In this document: positions 1 through 9,331 of the stretch, piece by piece | Layout: every line of letters begins with the position of its first letter | How positions within the stretch are numbered: the first letter of the stretch is position 1 | Source: Thermaerobacter sp. PB12/4term | Lineage (GTDB): Bacteria; Bacillota; Sulfobacillia; Thermaerobacterales; Thermaerobacteraceae | DNA length: 64,000 nucleotides | NCBI RefSeq assembly: GCF_003403315.2 | Contig: NZ_CP048407.1 | Coordinates: 1,240,001 to 1,304,000 of the forward strand | Reading direction: 5' to 3' | Notes under the pieces: model-generated | Told to the model about the DNA's origin: nothing | The model's database searches: none | The model's input: the letters and a program-made list of their open reading frames with translations, nothing else | Translations under genes and position numbers: made by a program

Positions 1-1157
1 GCCAGATCGAGGAGTTCAAGCGCTACATGCACCACTACAACTTCCCGCCCTACAGCACGGGGGAGGTGGCGCCCCTGCGGGCGCCCAGCCGGCGGGAGAT
101 CGGCCACGGCGCTCTGGCCGAGCGCGCCCTAGTGCCGGTTCTTCCCGACGAGCTGGACTTTCCCTACACCATCCGCCTGGTGTCCGAAGTGCTGAGCTCC
201 AACGGGTCCACCTCCATGGCCAGCACCTGCGGCAGCACCCTGGCCCTGATGGACGCAGGCGTGCCCATCAAGGCGCCGGTGGCCGGCGTGGCCATGGGCC
301 TGATCAAGGAGGGCGACCGCTTCGCCGTCCTGACGGACATCCAGGGCATCGAAGACCATCTGGGCGACATGGACTTCAAGGTGGCCGGCACCCGGGAGGG
401 CGTCACGGCGATCCAGATGGACATCAAGATCGCCGGCGTGGACCGGGCGGTGCTGGAGACGGCCCTGGAGCAGGCGCGGGCAGGGCGGCTGTTCATCCTG
501 GAGAAGATGCTGGCCGTCATCGACAAGCCGCGACCGGAACTGTCGCCCTACGCGCCGCGGATCATCATCATGCAGATCCCGGTGGAAAAGATCCGCGAGG
601 TCATCGGCCCCGGCGGCCGCATGGTGAACCGCATCGCCGACGAGTGCGGGGTCAAGATCGACATCGAGGACGACGGCAAGGTCTATATCGCGGCCCAGAC
701 CCAGCAGGGTGGGCAGAAGGCGAAGGAGTGGATCGAGCAGATCGTCGCCGACGTGGAGGTGGGCAGCGTCTACCTGGGCAAGGTGACGCGGCTCATGACC
801 TTCGGCGCCTTCGTCGAGATCCTGCCGGGCAAGGAGGGGCTGGTCCACGTCTCGCGCCTGGCGCCGCAGCGGGTGCCCAAGGTGGAGGACATGGTCCGTC
901 CCGGCGATACGGTGCTGGTCAAGGTGGTGGAGATCGACGACCTGGGACGGGTCAACCTCTCGCGCAAGGACGCCATCGAGGAACAGCCCGAGAAGAAGCA
1001 CATGGAACAGCTCAGCGGCCCGCGGGCCCACGACTTCGACGAGCCGGTGGCCGTGGCCGGGCCGGGCGAGCGGCGAGGTCCTGCCGGCCGCAACGGGCGG
1101 CCCGGAGGCGGGCCGGGGGGCGGCATGGGCGGCCCCCGCGGGCGCCGGCGCCGGTGA
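1..1157 (+). CDS. pnp: Polyribonucleotide nucleotidyltransferase (PNPase), C-terminal part
   Basis: This is the 3' part of pnp; it enters the window in frame at base 3 and its start lies upstream. PNPase is a phosphorolytic 3'-5' exoribonuclease of mRNA decay. Visible in order are the second RNase PH core with the conserved SNGSTSMAS and [16 protein letters not shown] stretches (about bases 195-400), a KH domain containing VIGPGG (about 560-700), and an S1 domain around TFGAFVEI (about 760-970). The tail is rich in Gly, Arg and Pro. The stop at 1155-1157 is followed by a strong terminator. The next gene is the M16 peptidase, as in Bacillus, but without the polysaccharide deacetylase gene ylxY in between. 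Identification is certain; only the N-terminus is missing. Confidence 0.97.
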   Translation, partial: QIEEFKRYMHHYNFPPYSTGEVAPLRAPSRREIGHGALAERALVPVLPDELDFPYTIRLVSEVLSSNGSTSMASTCGSTLALMDAGVPIKAPVAGVAMGLIKEGDRFAVLTDIQGIEDHLGDMDFKVAGTREGVTAIQMDIKIAGVDRAVLETALEQARAGRLFILEKMLAVIDKPRPELSPYAPRIIIMQIPVEKIREVIGPGGRMVNRIADECGVKIDIEDDGKVYIAAQTQQGGQKAKEWIEQIVADVEVGSVYLGKVTRLMTFGAFVEILPGKEGLVHVSRLAPQRVPKVEDMVRPGDTVLVKVVEIDDLGRVNLSRKDAIEEQPEKKHMEQLSGPRAHDFDEPVAVAGPGERRGPAGRNGRPGGGPGGGMGGPRGRRRR

Positions 1158-1211
1158 CCGCCGGCCCGGCCCGGGAGGCCGGCTCCGGTGGTGCGCGGGC
1201 CCAACCAGGTG

Positions 1212-1242
1212 AAGCTTCCCCGTGGCGGGAAGCTTTTTCTTT
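1212..1242 (+). terminator. Rho-independent terminator after pnp
   Basis: A perfect 9-bp stem, AAGCTTCCC (1212-1220) and GGGAAGCTT (1227-1235), closes a 6-base loop and runs into TTTTTCTTT (1234-1242). It separates pnp from the next operon. Confidence 0.9.
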
Positions 1243-1284
1243 GACCGCACAACCCCCGGCCGGGGGAGGGGAAGGAGGTTGGGG

Positions 1285-2583
1285 ATGAACGGAGGGCACG
1301 GTGTGCCGGCGGCCGGCGCCTGGGCCGGCACGCCCTACCGCATCACCACACTGCCCAGCGGCCTGCGGGTGGTCAGCGAGACGGTGCCGGGCGTGCGCTC
1401 GGTGACGTTGGGCATCTGGTTCCGCACCGGGTCCCGGTTCGAGCCGGAGGAGCAGGCCGGGATCGCCCACCTGCTGGAGCACATGGCCTTCAAAGGAACC
1501 GAATCCCGCAGCGCCCGGGAACTGGCCGAAGCGGTGGACCGGGTGGGCGGGCAGATGAACGCATATACGTCGAAAGAGGATACGTCCTTTTACATCAAGG
1601 TGCTGGATGAGCACTTCGGCCTGGGCATGGAGATCCTGGCGGACATGCTCCTGCACTCCCGGCTGGACGGCGACGAACTGGAGAAGGAGAAGCGGGTCAT
1701 CCTGGAAGAGATCAAGATGTACGAAGATGACCCGGAGGACGTGGTCCACGACCTGGCGGTGCGGACCCTGTGGCCGGGTCATCCCCTGGGCCGCCCCGTG
1801 ATCGGGTTCGAAAGCACGGTGGGGGCCGTGGACCGCGACGCCTTGGTGGATTTCTGGCGCCGGCACTACGAGCCCGGCCGCACCGTCATCGCCGCAGCCG
1901 GCCACATAAGCCACCAGCAGGTGGTGGAGGAGGTCCAGCGCTGGTTCGGCGGCTGGGTCCGGGCCGGGGAGCGGGCCCGCCAGGCACCTCCCGTGCCCCA
2001 GGCGGCTGACGCCTGGCGGCAGAAGCCCGTCGAGCAGGTTCACCTGTGCGTGGTGGCGCCGGCGGCCGCCTACGGGAGCGACGAGATCTACCCCGAAATG
2101 GTGCTGTCCAGCATCCTGGGCGGTGCCTCCAGCTCGCGCCTCTTCCAGGTGATCCGGGAGGACCACGGCCTGGCCTACTCGGTGTACACCTATCACGGCG
2201 GTTATTCCGATGCGGGCGTCTTCGGCATCTACGCCGCCACCAGCCCCGAGACGGCGGCGCGGGTGCTGGAGCTGGTGGGCCGGGAATGCCGCAAGGTGCG
2301 CCGGGAGGGGGTCACCGCCGCGGAGCTGGCCCGAACCCGGGACCAGATCAAGGCCAACCTGCTGATGGGGCTGGAAAGCACGGGCAACCGGATGAACCGG
2401 CTGGGCCGCACCCTGCTGATGCTGGACCGGGTGGTGACGGTGGAGGAAGTGGTCCGCCGGGTGGAAGCGGTCACCGCCGAGCAGGTGGCCGCCGCGGCGG
2501 AACGGCTTCTGGATGCGGACCGCTGGGTCGTGGCAGGCGTGGGGCCGGCGGAATCCCTGCCCCTGCGGGAGTGGCTGGCATGA
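1285..2583 (+). CDS. mlpA: M16-family zinc peptidase (MlpA/YmxG type)
   Basis: A 432-aa processing-peptidase-like metalloprotease. The inverted zinc motif HLLEH is at residues 62-66, and Glu141 lies at the spacing expected for the third ligand of the HxxEH-X74-E pattern. The C-terminal half carries the typical inactive-like M16 domain. The ATG at 1285 was chosen because GAAGGAGGT (1271-1279) precedes it; an in-frame start at 1222 lies inside the terminator. It stands directly after pnp, as mlpA does in Bacillus, and overlaps dut by 4 bases (ATGA). Family assignment is secure. The physiological substrate is not visible; Bacillus homologues affect extracellular protease output. Confidence 0.93.
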   Translation: MNGGHGVPAAGAWAGTPYRITTLPSGLRVVSETVPGVRSVTLGIWFRTGSRFEPEEQAGIAHLLEHMAFKGTESRSARELAEAVDRVGGQMNAYTSKEDTSFYIKVLDEHFGLGMEILADMLLHSRLDGDELEKEKRVILEEIKMYEDDPEDVVHDLAVRTLWPGHPLGRPVIGFESTVGAVDRDALVDFWRRHYEPGRTVIAAAGHISHQQVVEEVQRWFGGWVRAGERARQAPPVPQAADAWRQKPVEQVHLCVVAPAAAYGSDEIYPEMVLSSILGGASSSRLFQVIREDHGLAYSVYTYHGGYSDAGVFGIYAATSPETAARVLELVGRECRKVRREGVTAAELARTRDQIKANLLMGLESTGNRMNRLGRTLLMLDRVVTVEEVVRRVEAVTAEQVAAAAERLLDADRWVVAGVGPAESLPLREWLA

Positions 2584-3056
2584 CGGGCGGCGGCCACCAC
2601 CCGGCCGGCGCCGCGGGGGGAGTGCCCGTGGCGGTGCGCCGCGTCCATCCCCGGGCGCAGTTGCCCCGCTACGCCACCGAGCTGGCCGCCGGCTGCGACC
2701 TGGTGGCGGCGCTGGATGAACCGGTCCGCATCCCGCCCGGGGGCACCTGCCGGGTGCCCACGGGCCTGGCCATCGCCCTCCCGCCCGGCTACGAGGCCCA
2801 GGTCCGGCCGCGCAGCGGATGGGCCGCGCGCCATGGCATCACCGTGCTCAACGCCCCCGGTACCATCGACGCCGACTACCGGGGCGAGATCCAGGTGCTG
2901 CTGGTCAACCTGGGCAGGGAGCCCGTGACCATCGCGCCGGGCGACCGCATCGCCCAGCTGGTGGTGGCGCCGGTGGTGCGCGCGTATTTTGTCGAGGTGG
3001 AGAGCCTTCCCCCGACCCCCCGCGGGGAGGGGGGCTTCGGCAGTACGGGACGGTGA
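2580..3056 (+). CDS. dut: dUTP diphosphatase
   Basis: A 158-aa trimeric-type dUTPase, which hydrolyses dUTP to dUMP and PPi to keep uracil out of DNA. All five family motifs are present in order: [33 protein letters not shown] and the C-terminal [10 protein letters not shown]. Motif 3 supplies the catalytic Asp and the base-stacking Tyr. The ATG overlaps the mlpA stop by 4 bases, so translation is probably coupled. The gene is inserted between mlpA and the PRC-barrel gene relative to Bacillus synteny. Confidence 0.96.
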   Translation: MTGGGHHPAGAAGGVPVAVRRVHPRAQLPRYATELAAGCDLVAALDEPVRIPPGGTCRVPTGLAIALPPGYEAQVRPRSGWAARHGITVLNAPGTIDADYRGEIQVLLVNLGREPVTIAPGDRIAQLVVAPVVRAYFVEVESLPPTPRGEGGFGSTGR

Positions 3057-3257
3057 GGGCGGTGACGACAGCCGGCGGCCGGCACCGTCCGGCACGGGCT
3101 GCACACGGTGGGGCGGCCGGGAGCGGGGCCCGGCCTGCAGCACCGCGCAGGGGATCCGGGGCGTGCCCCGGACGGGCTGCCGGACGGGTTGCGGGTGGCC
3201 CTGGCGCGGCCCGGTTCCGCGGGGAAGGCCAGGGTCCTGACGGCCGCCGAGGCGAGC

Positions 3258-3605
3258 ATGGGCGATGGGGCGGCTATACCGGCCGGGAGGCGGGGCACCG
3301 TGGGCTCCGGGGGGCGGGGCACCGTGCGCTGGACGCACCTGGCGGGCAAGGAGATCATCGACATCACCCACGCCCGGCGCCTGGGGCGCGTGGCCGACGC
3401 CGACCTGGTGTTCGACCCGGCCACGGGCCAGGTGGTGGAGCTGCGCCTGGCCGGACCGCCCCGCCCCTTCTGGCGCGGCGGGCGGCGGGTCCTGGTGATC
3501 CCCTGGCCGGCCATCCGCCGCATCGGCGAAGATCTGGTGCTGGTCGAATTGCCCGCCGCAGGAGACCCCGAGGCCGGCGCGCGTGACCAGGGTGGTGCGC
3601 ATTAG
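3258..3605 (+). CDS. PRC-barrel domain protein (YlmC/YmxH family)
   Basis: A small protein of 115 aa from ATG 3258, or 93 aa from GTG 3324. The PRC-barrel core runs from HLAGKEIIDI through GRVADADLVF to VIPWPAIRRIGEDLVLV. This matches sporulation-associated YlmC/YmxH proteins, which occupy the same place after mlpA in Bacillus. Neither start has a strong ribosome site; GTG 3324 gives the usual family length, so the first 22 residues may not be translated. PRC barrels act as small adaptor domains; no ligand can be read from the sequence. About 200 bases upstream hold nothing recognisable. Confidence 0.82.
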   Translation: MGDGAAIPAGRRGTVGSGGRGTVRWTHLAGKEIIDITHARRLGRVADADLVFDPATGQVVELRLAGPPRPFWRGGRRVLVIPWPAIRRIGEDLVLVELPAAGDPEAGARDQGGAH

Positions 3606-3671
3606 CCCGGGAATCGGGGTGCAGGCTACCACCGGGTGCCCTGCACCGGGCACCGGAAGGGGGTAGCACGG

Positions 3672-4166
3672 TTGGCCAAGACGGTCATTGGTTCCTTTGA
3701 CAACCGGCAGCAGGCGGAAGCGGCCGTGGAGGCCCTCAAGGCGCGGGGCGTGAAGGAACAGGAGATCTCCCTGGTCTCCCGGCGGGAGGGCGGCCGGGAC
3801 GCCGGTAACGGCGATCCGTCCTTCACCAACCAGTCGCTGAGCGAGGGCACGGCCTGGGGCGCCGGCCTGGGCGCGGGTGCCGGCCTTCTGGCTTCGGCCG
3901 GCGCGCTGGCCATCCCCGGCATCGGTCCCCTGGTGGCGGCCGGACCTCTGGCGGCCACCCTCTCGGGCGCGGCGGCCGGCGGCCTGGCGGGCGGCCTGGT
4001 GGACTGGGGCATTCCCGAGGCCGAAGCCCGGGAGTTCGAGAACAAGGTGAAGCAGGGCAAGACCCTGTGCGCCGTGCGCTGCGAGGACGCCCAGGTCAAC
4101 GACGTGGCCCAGGTGCTCCGCCAGCACGGCGCCGCCGACGTCAAGACCCATCCTGCTGCCCGCTGA
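3672..4166 (+). CDS. General-stress-protein-like membrane-associated protein (YflT / GSP17M domain)
   Basis: A 164-aa protein. It opens with a ferredoxin-like domain (TVIGSFDNRQQAEAAVEALKARG) typical of YflT/GSP17M-type stress proteins. A Gly/Ala-rich hydrophobic centre (about residues 55-115) could form a glycine-zipper membrane hairpin, and the C-terminal half returns to an alpha/beta fold (KTLCAVRCEDAQVNDVAQVLRQHGA). TTG 3672 was chosen because GGAAGGGGG (3655-3663) precedes it at 8 bases; an upstream in-frame ATG at 3636 has no ribosome site. No enzymatic role is known. It stands alone between the PRC-barrel gene and dapB. Confidence 0.78.
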   Translation: MAKTVIGSFDNRQQAEAAVEALKARGVKEQEISLVSRREGGRDAGNGDPSFTNQSLSEGTAWGAGLGAGAGLLASAGALAIPGIGPLVAAGPLAATLSGAAAGGLAGGLVDWGIPEAEAREFENKVKQGKTLCAVRCEDAQVNDVAQVLRQHGAADVKTHPAAR

Positions 4167-4275
4167 GCCGCAGCCTGGCGCACGGAGCCCGGCCGTGGAC
4201 GTCGCCCGGCCCTGCCGGTCCCTCGAGGAGCGCCGCGGCGTTCCGGGGTTTCCCGCCCCGGGACGCCGCGTTGCG

Positions 4276-4281
4276 TATAAT
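4276..4281 (+). promoter_or_regulatory. Candidate -10 element (TATAAT) for the dapB-dpa-asd-lysC-dapA cluster
   Basis: A perfect TATAAT, rare in sequence this GC-rich, lies 105 bases upstream of the dapB start in the 219-base gap after the stress-protein gene. A TG lies two bases upstream of the hexamer (TGCGTATAAT), one base off an extended -10. No convincing -35 is visible 16-18 bases upstream. Confidence 0.5.
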
Positions 4282-4385
4282 GGAGGAGATTGGGACGGAG
4301 CCGCTGGAGTGCCCTGTGGTGATCCCGCGCCTTGCCCTGGGCGGACGGATCCCGTGGCGCAGCGGCTGCGGAGGGATGGGTATTG

Positions 4386-5168
4386 GTGCGCGTGATCGTG
4401 TGTGGCGCCACCGGGCAGACGGGCAGCGCCATCACCCGCGGGCTCCTGGCCGAACCCGACGTCCAGCTGGTAGGGGCCGTGGCCTCCCACGGCGCCCCGG
4501 ACGTGGGCGTCGAGGTGGGCGCCGGCCCGGCAGGCGTCCCCCTGGACACCGACCTGGCCGCCGTGCTGGCCCGCACGGAGGCCGATGTCCTGGTCGACTT
4601 TACCGTGGCGCCGGTGGCGGAGCGGCACCTGCGCCTGGCGGTGGAACACGGCGTGGCCCCGGTGGTGGGCACCACCGGCCTGTCCGCCGAGGTGCTGTCC
4701 GCCCTGGAGGAAGCCTGCCGCCAGCGGGAACTGGGGGCCGCCGTCATCGCCAACTTCTCCCTTGGAGCCATGCTGCTGGCCCAGCTGGCCGCCCTGGCGG
4801 CGGAGCTGCTGCCGGACCTGGAGATCATCGAACTGCATCACGACCGCAAGCGGGACCGGCCTTCGGGGACGGCCCTGCGCCTGCGGCAGCGCCTGAAGGC
4901 GGTGACGGGCCGGCCTGCACCCGTCCACAGCGTGCGCCTGCCCGGTCTGGTGGCCCATCACCGGGTGATCCTGGGGGGCCGCGGCGAGGTGCTGACCATC
5001 GCCCACGACAGCCTGAGCCGCGACTCCTTCGTGCCCGGCGTCCTGCTGGCCGTCCGGCACGTGCGCGAGCTGGCGGGCCGGGTGGTCTATGATCTGGAGG
5101 AACTGGTGGCCCTGCCGGCGCGCCGGGGCGGCGAGCCGGGCCGTGGTGCGGTCCGGCGGCGGGGGTGA
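4386..5168 (+). CDS. dapB: 4-hydroxy-tetrahydrodipicolinate reductase
   Basis: A 260-aa enzyme that reduces the DapA product to tetrahydrodipicolinate for diaminopimelate and lysine synthesis. The N-terminal nucleotide-binding loop is GATGQTG (residues 7-13). The substrate/catalytic motif is ELHHDRKRDRPSGTA, with His151-His152 and Lys155. GTG 4386 was chosen because GGAGGGATGGG lies about 7 bases upstream and it gives the family N-terminus (RVIVCGATG); TTG 4383 is an alternative. The stop overlaps the dpaA start (TGATG), so the two enzymes that compete for the same branch-point metabolite are coupled. This linkage is absent in B. subtilis. Confidence 0.96.
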   Translation: MRVIVCGATGQTGSAITRGLLAEPDVQLVGAVASHGAPDVGVEVGAGPAGVPLDTDLAAVLARTEADVLVDFTVAPVAERHLRLAVEHGVAPVVGTTGLSAEVLSALEEACRQRELGAAVIANFSLGAMLLAQLAALAAELLPDLEIIELHHDRKRDRPSGTALRLRQRLKAVTGRPAPVHSVRLPGLVAHHRVILGGRGEVLTIAHDSLSRDSFVPGVLLAVRHVRELAGRVVYDLEELVALPARRGGEPGRGAVRRRG

Positions 5169-6034
5169 TGGGGGTGAAGGCAGCGGAGGCGGCACCCGTG
5201 GCCGCGGTGATCACCACCGACGAGCGGCAGGTGGCCTGTGCCCGGGAGCTGGCCGCCCGGGGATGGGCGGTGCGCTGCTGGGGACAGCCCGTGGAGGGCC
5301 TGCCCGGCGGGGCCGGCGCGGAGGCGCTGGCCGGTGCGGCGGTGGTGGTCGGGCCCGTGACGGGCGGTCCTACGGTGGGCCTGATGAACACGGTGGGCGC
5401 CGCCTGGCTCGAGCCGGCGCGGTGGCCGCTGGCTCCCGGTGTCCTCTACGTGGGCGGGCGGCCCGGTCCCGCCGTCGAGGCGGCGGTGGGCGCCGTGGGC
5501 GGCCGCGTGTACGATATCCTGACCGACGCCGCCTTTGCCGAAGCCAACGCCTGGCCGACGGCCGAGGGGGCCGTCCTGCGGGCCCAGCAGCTGGACCGGC
5601 AGGTGGTGGGCGGCCGGACCGCGGTGGTCGTGGGGTATGGGCGCTGCGGGCGGGCCCTGGCCCGGCTGCTGCACGGCTTCGGCTGCCGGGTGACGGTGGT
5701 GGCCCGGCGGGAAGAGGCGCGGGCCCAGGCGGCGGCGGCCGGGGCGGCGGCGGTGGCTTTCGACGGACTGGCGGCTGCCCTCCGGGACGCCGAGCTGGTC
5801 TTCAACACCGTCCCCGCCCCGGTGCTGGACGCTGCCGCCCTGGGGGCCCTCCCGCCGGGCGCCCTGGTGATCGACATCGCCTCCCATCCCGGCGGCGTGG
5901 ACTGGGAGGCCGCCCGCCAGCGGCAGATCCGTGCCTACCTGGAGCTAGGCCTGCCGGCCCGGTTCTTCCCCGTCACGGCCGGCCGCATCCTGGCGGAGCG
6001 GGTCATGGCGGTGGCCTCAGGTCAGCTAACCTGA
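5168..6034 (+). CDS. dpaA: Dipicolinate synthase subunit A
   Basis: A 288-aa DpaA (SpoVFA), the NAD(P)-binding subunit of dipicolinic acid synthase, which oxidises the DapA product to the spore-core chelator dipicolinate. The Rossmann loop GYGRCGRALARLL lies near residues 156-168. The N-terminal domain carries the family GPVTGGP and DILTDAAFAEANAWPTAEGA stretches. ATG 5168 overlaps the dapB stop. dpaB, asd, aspartokinase and dapA follow in Bacillus order. In Bacillus this gene is mother-cell expressed under sigma K; no sigma-K promoter could be assigned here. Confidence 0.95.
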   Translation: MGVKAAEAAPVAAVITTDERQVACARELAARGWAVRCWGQPVEGLPGGAGAEALAGAAVVVGPVTGGPTVGLMNTVGAAWLEPARWPLAPGVLYVGGRPGPAVEAAVGAVGGRVYDILTDAAFAEANAWPTAEGAVLRAQQLDRQVVGGRTAVVVGYGRCGRALARLLHGFGCRVTVVARREEARAQAAAAGAAAVAFDGLAAALRDAELVFNTVPAPVLDAAALGALPPGALVIDIASHPGGVDWEAARQRQIRAYLELGLPARFFPVTAGRILAERVMAVASGQLT

Positions 6035-6158
6035 CGCGAACGAGCCCAATTCCACCCGGCCGGGGTGACCTCCTTGCCCGGGACGCCATAGGGTGCCCAT
6101 GAGGGGCCCGGACACGGGTCCCAAGCGGATCACGCCCGCGGCGGGGAGGGGTCGGGCA

Positions 6159-6743
6159 GTGCTCGAGGGACGGCGCGTGGGTTTCGCGCTGTGCGCGTCC
6201 CATCACAATCTGGACACGGTCCTGGGGTGGGTGGAGCGGTTCGTGGCCGAGGGGGCCGATGTGTACCCCATCGTGTCCCATTCGGTGGCCACGGTGGCCA
6301 CCCGCCACGGGACGCCGGAGCAGTGGCTGGCCAGGCTGGAAGCCGTCACGGGCCGCTCGCCCTGGCGGACCATTCCCGAGGTGGAACCCATCGGGCCGGG
6401 GCTCCTCCTGGACGTGCTGGTCATCGCGCCCTGCACCGGCACCACCCTGGCCAAGCTGGCCAACGGCTTCAGCGATTCGGCGGTGCTGATGGCGGCCAAG
6501 GCCCAGTTGCGCAACCAGCGGCCTGTGGTCCTGGCCATCTCGACCAACGACGGCCTGGGGCTCAACGCCCGCAACCTGGCCACGCTGCTCAACGCCAAGA
6601 ACGTCTACTTCGTTCCCTTTGGCCAGGATAATCCCGGCGAAAAACCGAACTCTCTGGCGGCACGCTTCGACCTGTTGCCCCAGACGGTGGCCGCGGCGCT
6701 GGAGGGGCGACAGCTCCAGCCCTTGCTGGTAACGCCCCGGTAG
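6159..6743 (+). CDS. dpaB: Dipicolinate synthase subunit B
   Basis: A 194-aa flavoprotein-like subunit of dipicolinate synthase (SpoVFB). It shows the flavodoxin-type start VGFALCASHHNLD and the phosphate-binding stretch IAPCTGTTLAKLANGFSDSAV. The end is typical of the family (LNAKNVYFVPFGQDNPGEKPNSLAA). GTG 6159 follows GGGGAGGGG with good spacing and gives the usual length of about 200 aa; the longer in-frame ATG at 6093 has no ribosome site. It works with DpaA 124 bases upstream. Confidence 0.95.
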   Translation: MLEGRRVGFALCASHHNLDTVLGWVERFVAEGADVYPIVSHSVATVATRHGTPEQWLARLEAVTGRSPWRTIPEVEPIGPGLLLDVLVIAPCTGTTLAKLANGFSDSAVLMAAKAQLRNQRPVVLAISTNDGLGLNARNLATLLNAKNVYFVPFGQDNPGEKPNSLAARFDLLPQTVAAALEGRQLQPLLVTPR

Positions 6744-6835
6744 GCGCCGGCGGCAGGCGCCGCGGGGCGAAAGCGCGGGGGTCCGGCGCGATGGCCGGGC
6801 GTGGGTGACCATGACGGAGGAGGGTGGAGCAGGGT

Positions 6836-7855
6836 ATGGGCTTTCGGGTTGCTGTGGTGGGGGCTACGGGACTGGTCGGCCGGCAGGTGCTGCGGGTGCT
6901 GGAAGAACGCCGCTTCCCGGTGGAGGAACTGCGGCCCCTGGCCACCTCCCGCTCGGCCGGGCGCACGGTGGAGTTCGGCGGCACCACCTGGGAGGTGGGC
7001 GAAGCCACGGCCGGCGCGCTGGCCGGTGCCGATTTCGCCTTCTTTGCGGCCAGCGGCGACGTCAGCAAGGAGCTGGCTCCCGTGGCCGCCCGGGCAGGCA
7101 CCGTGGTGATCGACAAGTCCAACACCTTCCGCATGGATCCGGAGGTTCCGCTGGTGGTGCCTGAGGTCAACGGCCACGCCCTGGCCCGCCACCGCAACCT
7201 GATCGCCAGCCCCAACTGCTCCACCATCCAGCTGGTGGTGGCGCTCAAGCCCATCCTGGACCGCTTTGGCCTGGAACAGGTGGTGGTGTCGACGTACCAG
7301 GCCGTCTCGGGCACGGGCGCCGCCGCCCTGGAAGAGCTGGAGGCGGAGGTCCGGGCCGACGTGGAGGGCCGTGCCCACGGGCCCCAGGTCTACCCCCAGC
7401 CCATCGCCTTCAACGTCCTGCCCCATTGCGACCGCTTCGAGGCGGAAGGCTCCACGCTGGAGGAATGGAAGCTGGTCCGCGAGACCCGCAAGATCCTGGA
7501 GCAGCCCGACCTGGCGGTGACGGCCACCGCCGTGCGGGTGCCGGTGCGGGTGGGGCACAGCGAGGCCGTGTGGCTGAAGACCCGGGAGGAGGCCACCGTG
7601 GACGACCTGCGGTCGGCTCTCCAGGCAGCGCCCGGTGTGGTGGTGCTGGACGATCCCGGTGCCGCCGCCTATCCCACGCCGCTGCAGGTGGCAGGCCGCG
7701 ACGAGGTGTACGTAGGCCGGCTGCGCCGCGATCCCGCCGTGCCCCGCGCCTTCTGGCTCTGGATCGTGGCCGACAACCTGCGCAAGGGCGCCGCCACCAA
7801 CGCCGTGCAGATCGCCGAGGCCCTGGTCGCCGCCCGGGCCCCCTCGGGGCAGTAG
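6836..7855 (+). CDS. asd: Aspartate-semialdehyde dehydrogenase
   Basis: A 339-aa enzyme that reduces aspartyl phosphate to aspartate semialdehyde with NADPH. Visible are the N-terminal GATGLVG nucleotide loop, the active-site SPNCST with catalytic Cys128, and the substrate-binding VSTYQAVSGTGAAALEEL stretch. The C-terminal active-site region contains RVPVRVGHSEAVW with the conserved His. ATG 6836 follows GGAGGAGGGTGG (6816-6827). It is part of the dapB-to-dapA cluster and supplies DapA with one of its substrates. Confidence 0.97.
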   Translation: MGFRVAVVGATGLVGRQVLRVLEERRFPVEELRPLATSRSAGRTVEFGGTTWEVGEATAGALAGADFAFFAASGDVSKELAPVAARAGTVVIDKSNTFRMDPEVPLVVPEVNGHALARHRNLIASPNCSTIQLVVALKPILDRFGLEQVVVSTYQAVSGTGAAALEELEAEVRADVEGRAHGPQVYPQPIAFNVLPHCDRFEAEGSTLEEWKLVRETRKILEQPDLAVTATAVRVPVRVGHSEAVWLKTREEATVDDLRSALQAAPGVVVLDDPGAAAYPTPLQVAGRDEVYVGRLRRDPAVPRAFWLWIVADNLRKGAATNAVQIAEALVAARAPSGQ

Positions 7856-7953
7856 GGGTGCCGGCGGCCGCAGGAGCCGGCACCGGCTCCACGGCGCGGC
7901 GACCGGCACCATTCCACGGTTCACGATTTCACGGTCAAAGGAACGGGAGCACC

Positions 7954-9291
7954 GTGCGCACCATCGTCCAGAAATTCGGCGGCACGTCCCTACGCGGCCC
8001 GCAGGAACGGGCAGCGGCCGCGCGCCATGTGGTCGCCGCCGTCCAGGACGGCCTCAAGCCAGTGGTGGTGGTGTCCGCCATGGGCCGGCGGGGCGATCCC
8101 TACGCCACCGACACCCTGCTGGAGCTGGCCCGCGGCGTGCACCCGCGGCTGGCCGAGCGGGAACAGGACCTGCTGATGGTTTGCGGCGAGATCATTTCGG
8201 CCGTGGTCTTCGTCCAGGAACTGCGGGCCCGGGGCATCCAGTCCGTGGCCCTGACGGGCGGCCAGGCGGGCATCGTCACCGACGGCCAGTTCGGCGATGC
8301 CCGCATCCTGCGGGTTGACCCGGCCCCCCTGCGCCGCCTGCTGGAGCGCGGCCTGGTCCCGGTGGTAGCCGGGTTTCAGGGCATGACCGAGGACGGTCGC
8401 GAGTTCACCACCCTGGGCCGGGGCGGCAGCGACACCACCGCCGCGGCCCTGGGCGTGGCCCTGCGGGCCGAGGTGGTGGAGATCTACACCGACGTGGACG
8501 GCATCAAGACGGCCGATCCGCGCCTGGTCCCCGAGGCCCGCACCCTGAGCACGGCGACCTACGACGAGATCGTGCAGATGGCCCATGAAGGGGCACGGGT
8601 GGTGCATCCCCGGGCGGTGGAGTTGGCCATGCGGGGCAACGTGCCCCTGCGCATCCGCAGCACCTTCAGCGACGATCCGGGCACGCTGATCACCCGGCAC
8701 TGGGAGGTCGACCAGGTCTGGCCCGACCTGCGCCAGGTCCGGGCGGTGACGGGCATCACCCACATCCCCGGGCTGACCCAGATCACCCTCCACACCACCG
8801 CCGAGGACGACCAGGCGCTCAACGTGCGGCTCTTCCGCAGCCTGGCGGACCGGGGGATCAGCGTCGACATGATCAACGTCTCGCCCCGGCGCAAGTCCTT
8901 CGTGGTGCGGGACGAACGGGCCGGGGAGGCCCGCGCCGCCTTGGAAGAACTAGGGCTGGAGCCGGAGCTGCGCCCGGGGTGCGCCAAGGTGACGGTGGTG
9001 GGAGCCGGGATGCACGGGGTCCCCGGGGTCATGGCCCGGGTGGTGGAAGCCCTCAAGGCGGCCGGGGTGTCCATCCTGCTGACCGTCGACTCCCACATGA
9101 CCATCTCCTGCCTGGTGGACGGCGATGACCTGGGCCGGGCCGTGCGTGCCCTTCACGAGCACTTCGGCCTGGGATCGGTCGAGCCGCTGCTGGACGGGCC
9201 CGAACGGGCGCCGCGGGAGCAGGCGCCGGCGGCGACCCGGGGCGGGCGAGACCGGGCCCCCGGTACCGCGGCGGGTCAAGGCGGGGCGTAG
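7954..9291 (+). CDS. dapG: Aspartate kinase (DapG-like)
   Basis: A 445-aa aspartokinase, the first step from aspartate to lysine. The kinase motif KFGGTS is at residues 7-12, the nucleotide/substrate loop is FTTLGRGGSDTTAAALG, and two ACT domains fill the C-terminal third (around ITQITLHTT and CAKVTVVGAGMHGVPG). The position between asd and dapA matches dapG, the diaminopimelate-regulated isozyme, so feedback by DAP or lysine is likely but not proven. GTG 7954 follows AAGGAACGGGAGC. The last 30 residues are a low-complexity tail not usual for the family (about 405 aa in Bacillus). Confidence 0.95.
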   Translation: MRTIVQKFGGTSLRGPQERAAAARHVVAAVQDGLKPVVVVSAMGRRGDPYATDTLLELARGVHPRLAEREQDLLMVCGEIISAVVFVQELRARGIQSVALTGGQAGIVTDGQFGDARILRVDPAPLRRLLERGLVPVVAGFQGMTEDGREFTTLGRGGSDTTAAALGVALRAEVVEIYTDVDGIKTADPRLVPEARTLSTATYDEIVQMAHEGARVVHPRAVELAMRGNVPLRIRSTFSDDPGTLITRHWEVDQVWPDLRQVRAVTGITHIPGLTQITLHTTAEDDQALNVRLFRSLADRGISVDMINVSPRRKSFVVRDERAGEARAALEELGLEPELRPGCAKVTVVGAGMHGVPGVMARVVEALKAAGVSILLTVDSHMTISCLVDGDDLGRAVRALHEHFGLGSVEPLLDGPERAPREQAPAATRGGRDRAPGTAAGQGGA

Positions 9292-9331
9292 GTCTTTCCA
9301 GTTCGTCACTCAGGGAAGGGAGGGACCGCGG

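Noticed and set aside
4167-4385. Lysine riboswitch or T-box ahead of dapB
   Set aside because: The 219-base gap lacks the conserved lysine-riboswitch core, a T-box motif and any T-tract terminator. Only a -10 box is seen.
2229-5195. A 988-codon open frame on the minus strand over mlpA, dut and dapB
   Set aside because: It is antisense to clearly conserved genes. Its composition (His, Gln, Arg, Gly rich) is the typical shadow of GC-rich coding sequence, and it has no recognisable domain. Many other long antisense frames in the window were dropped for the same reason.
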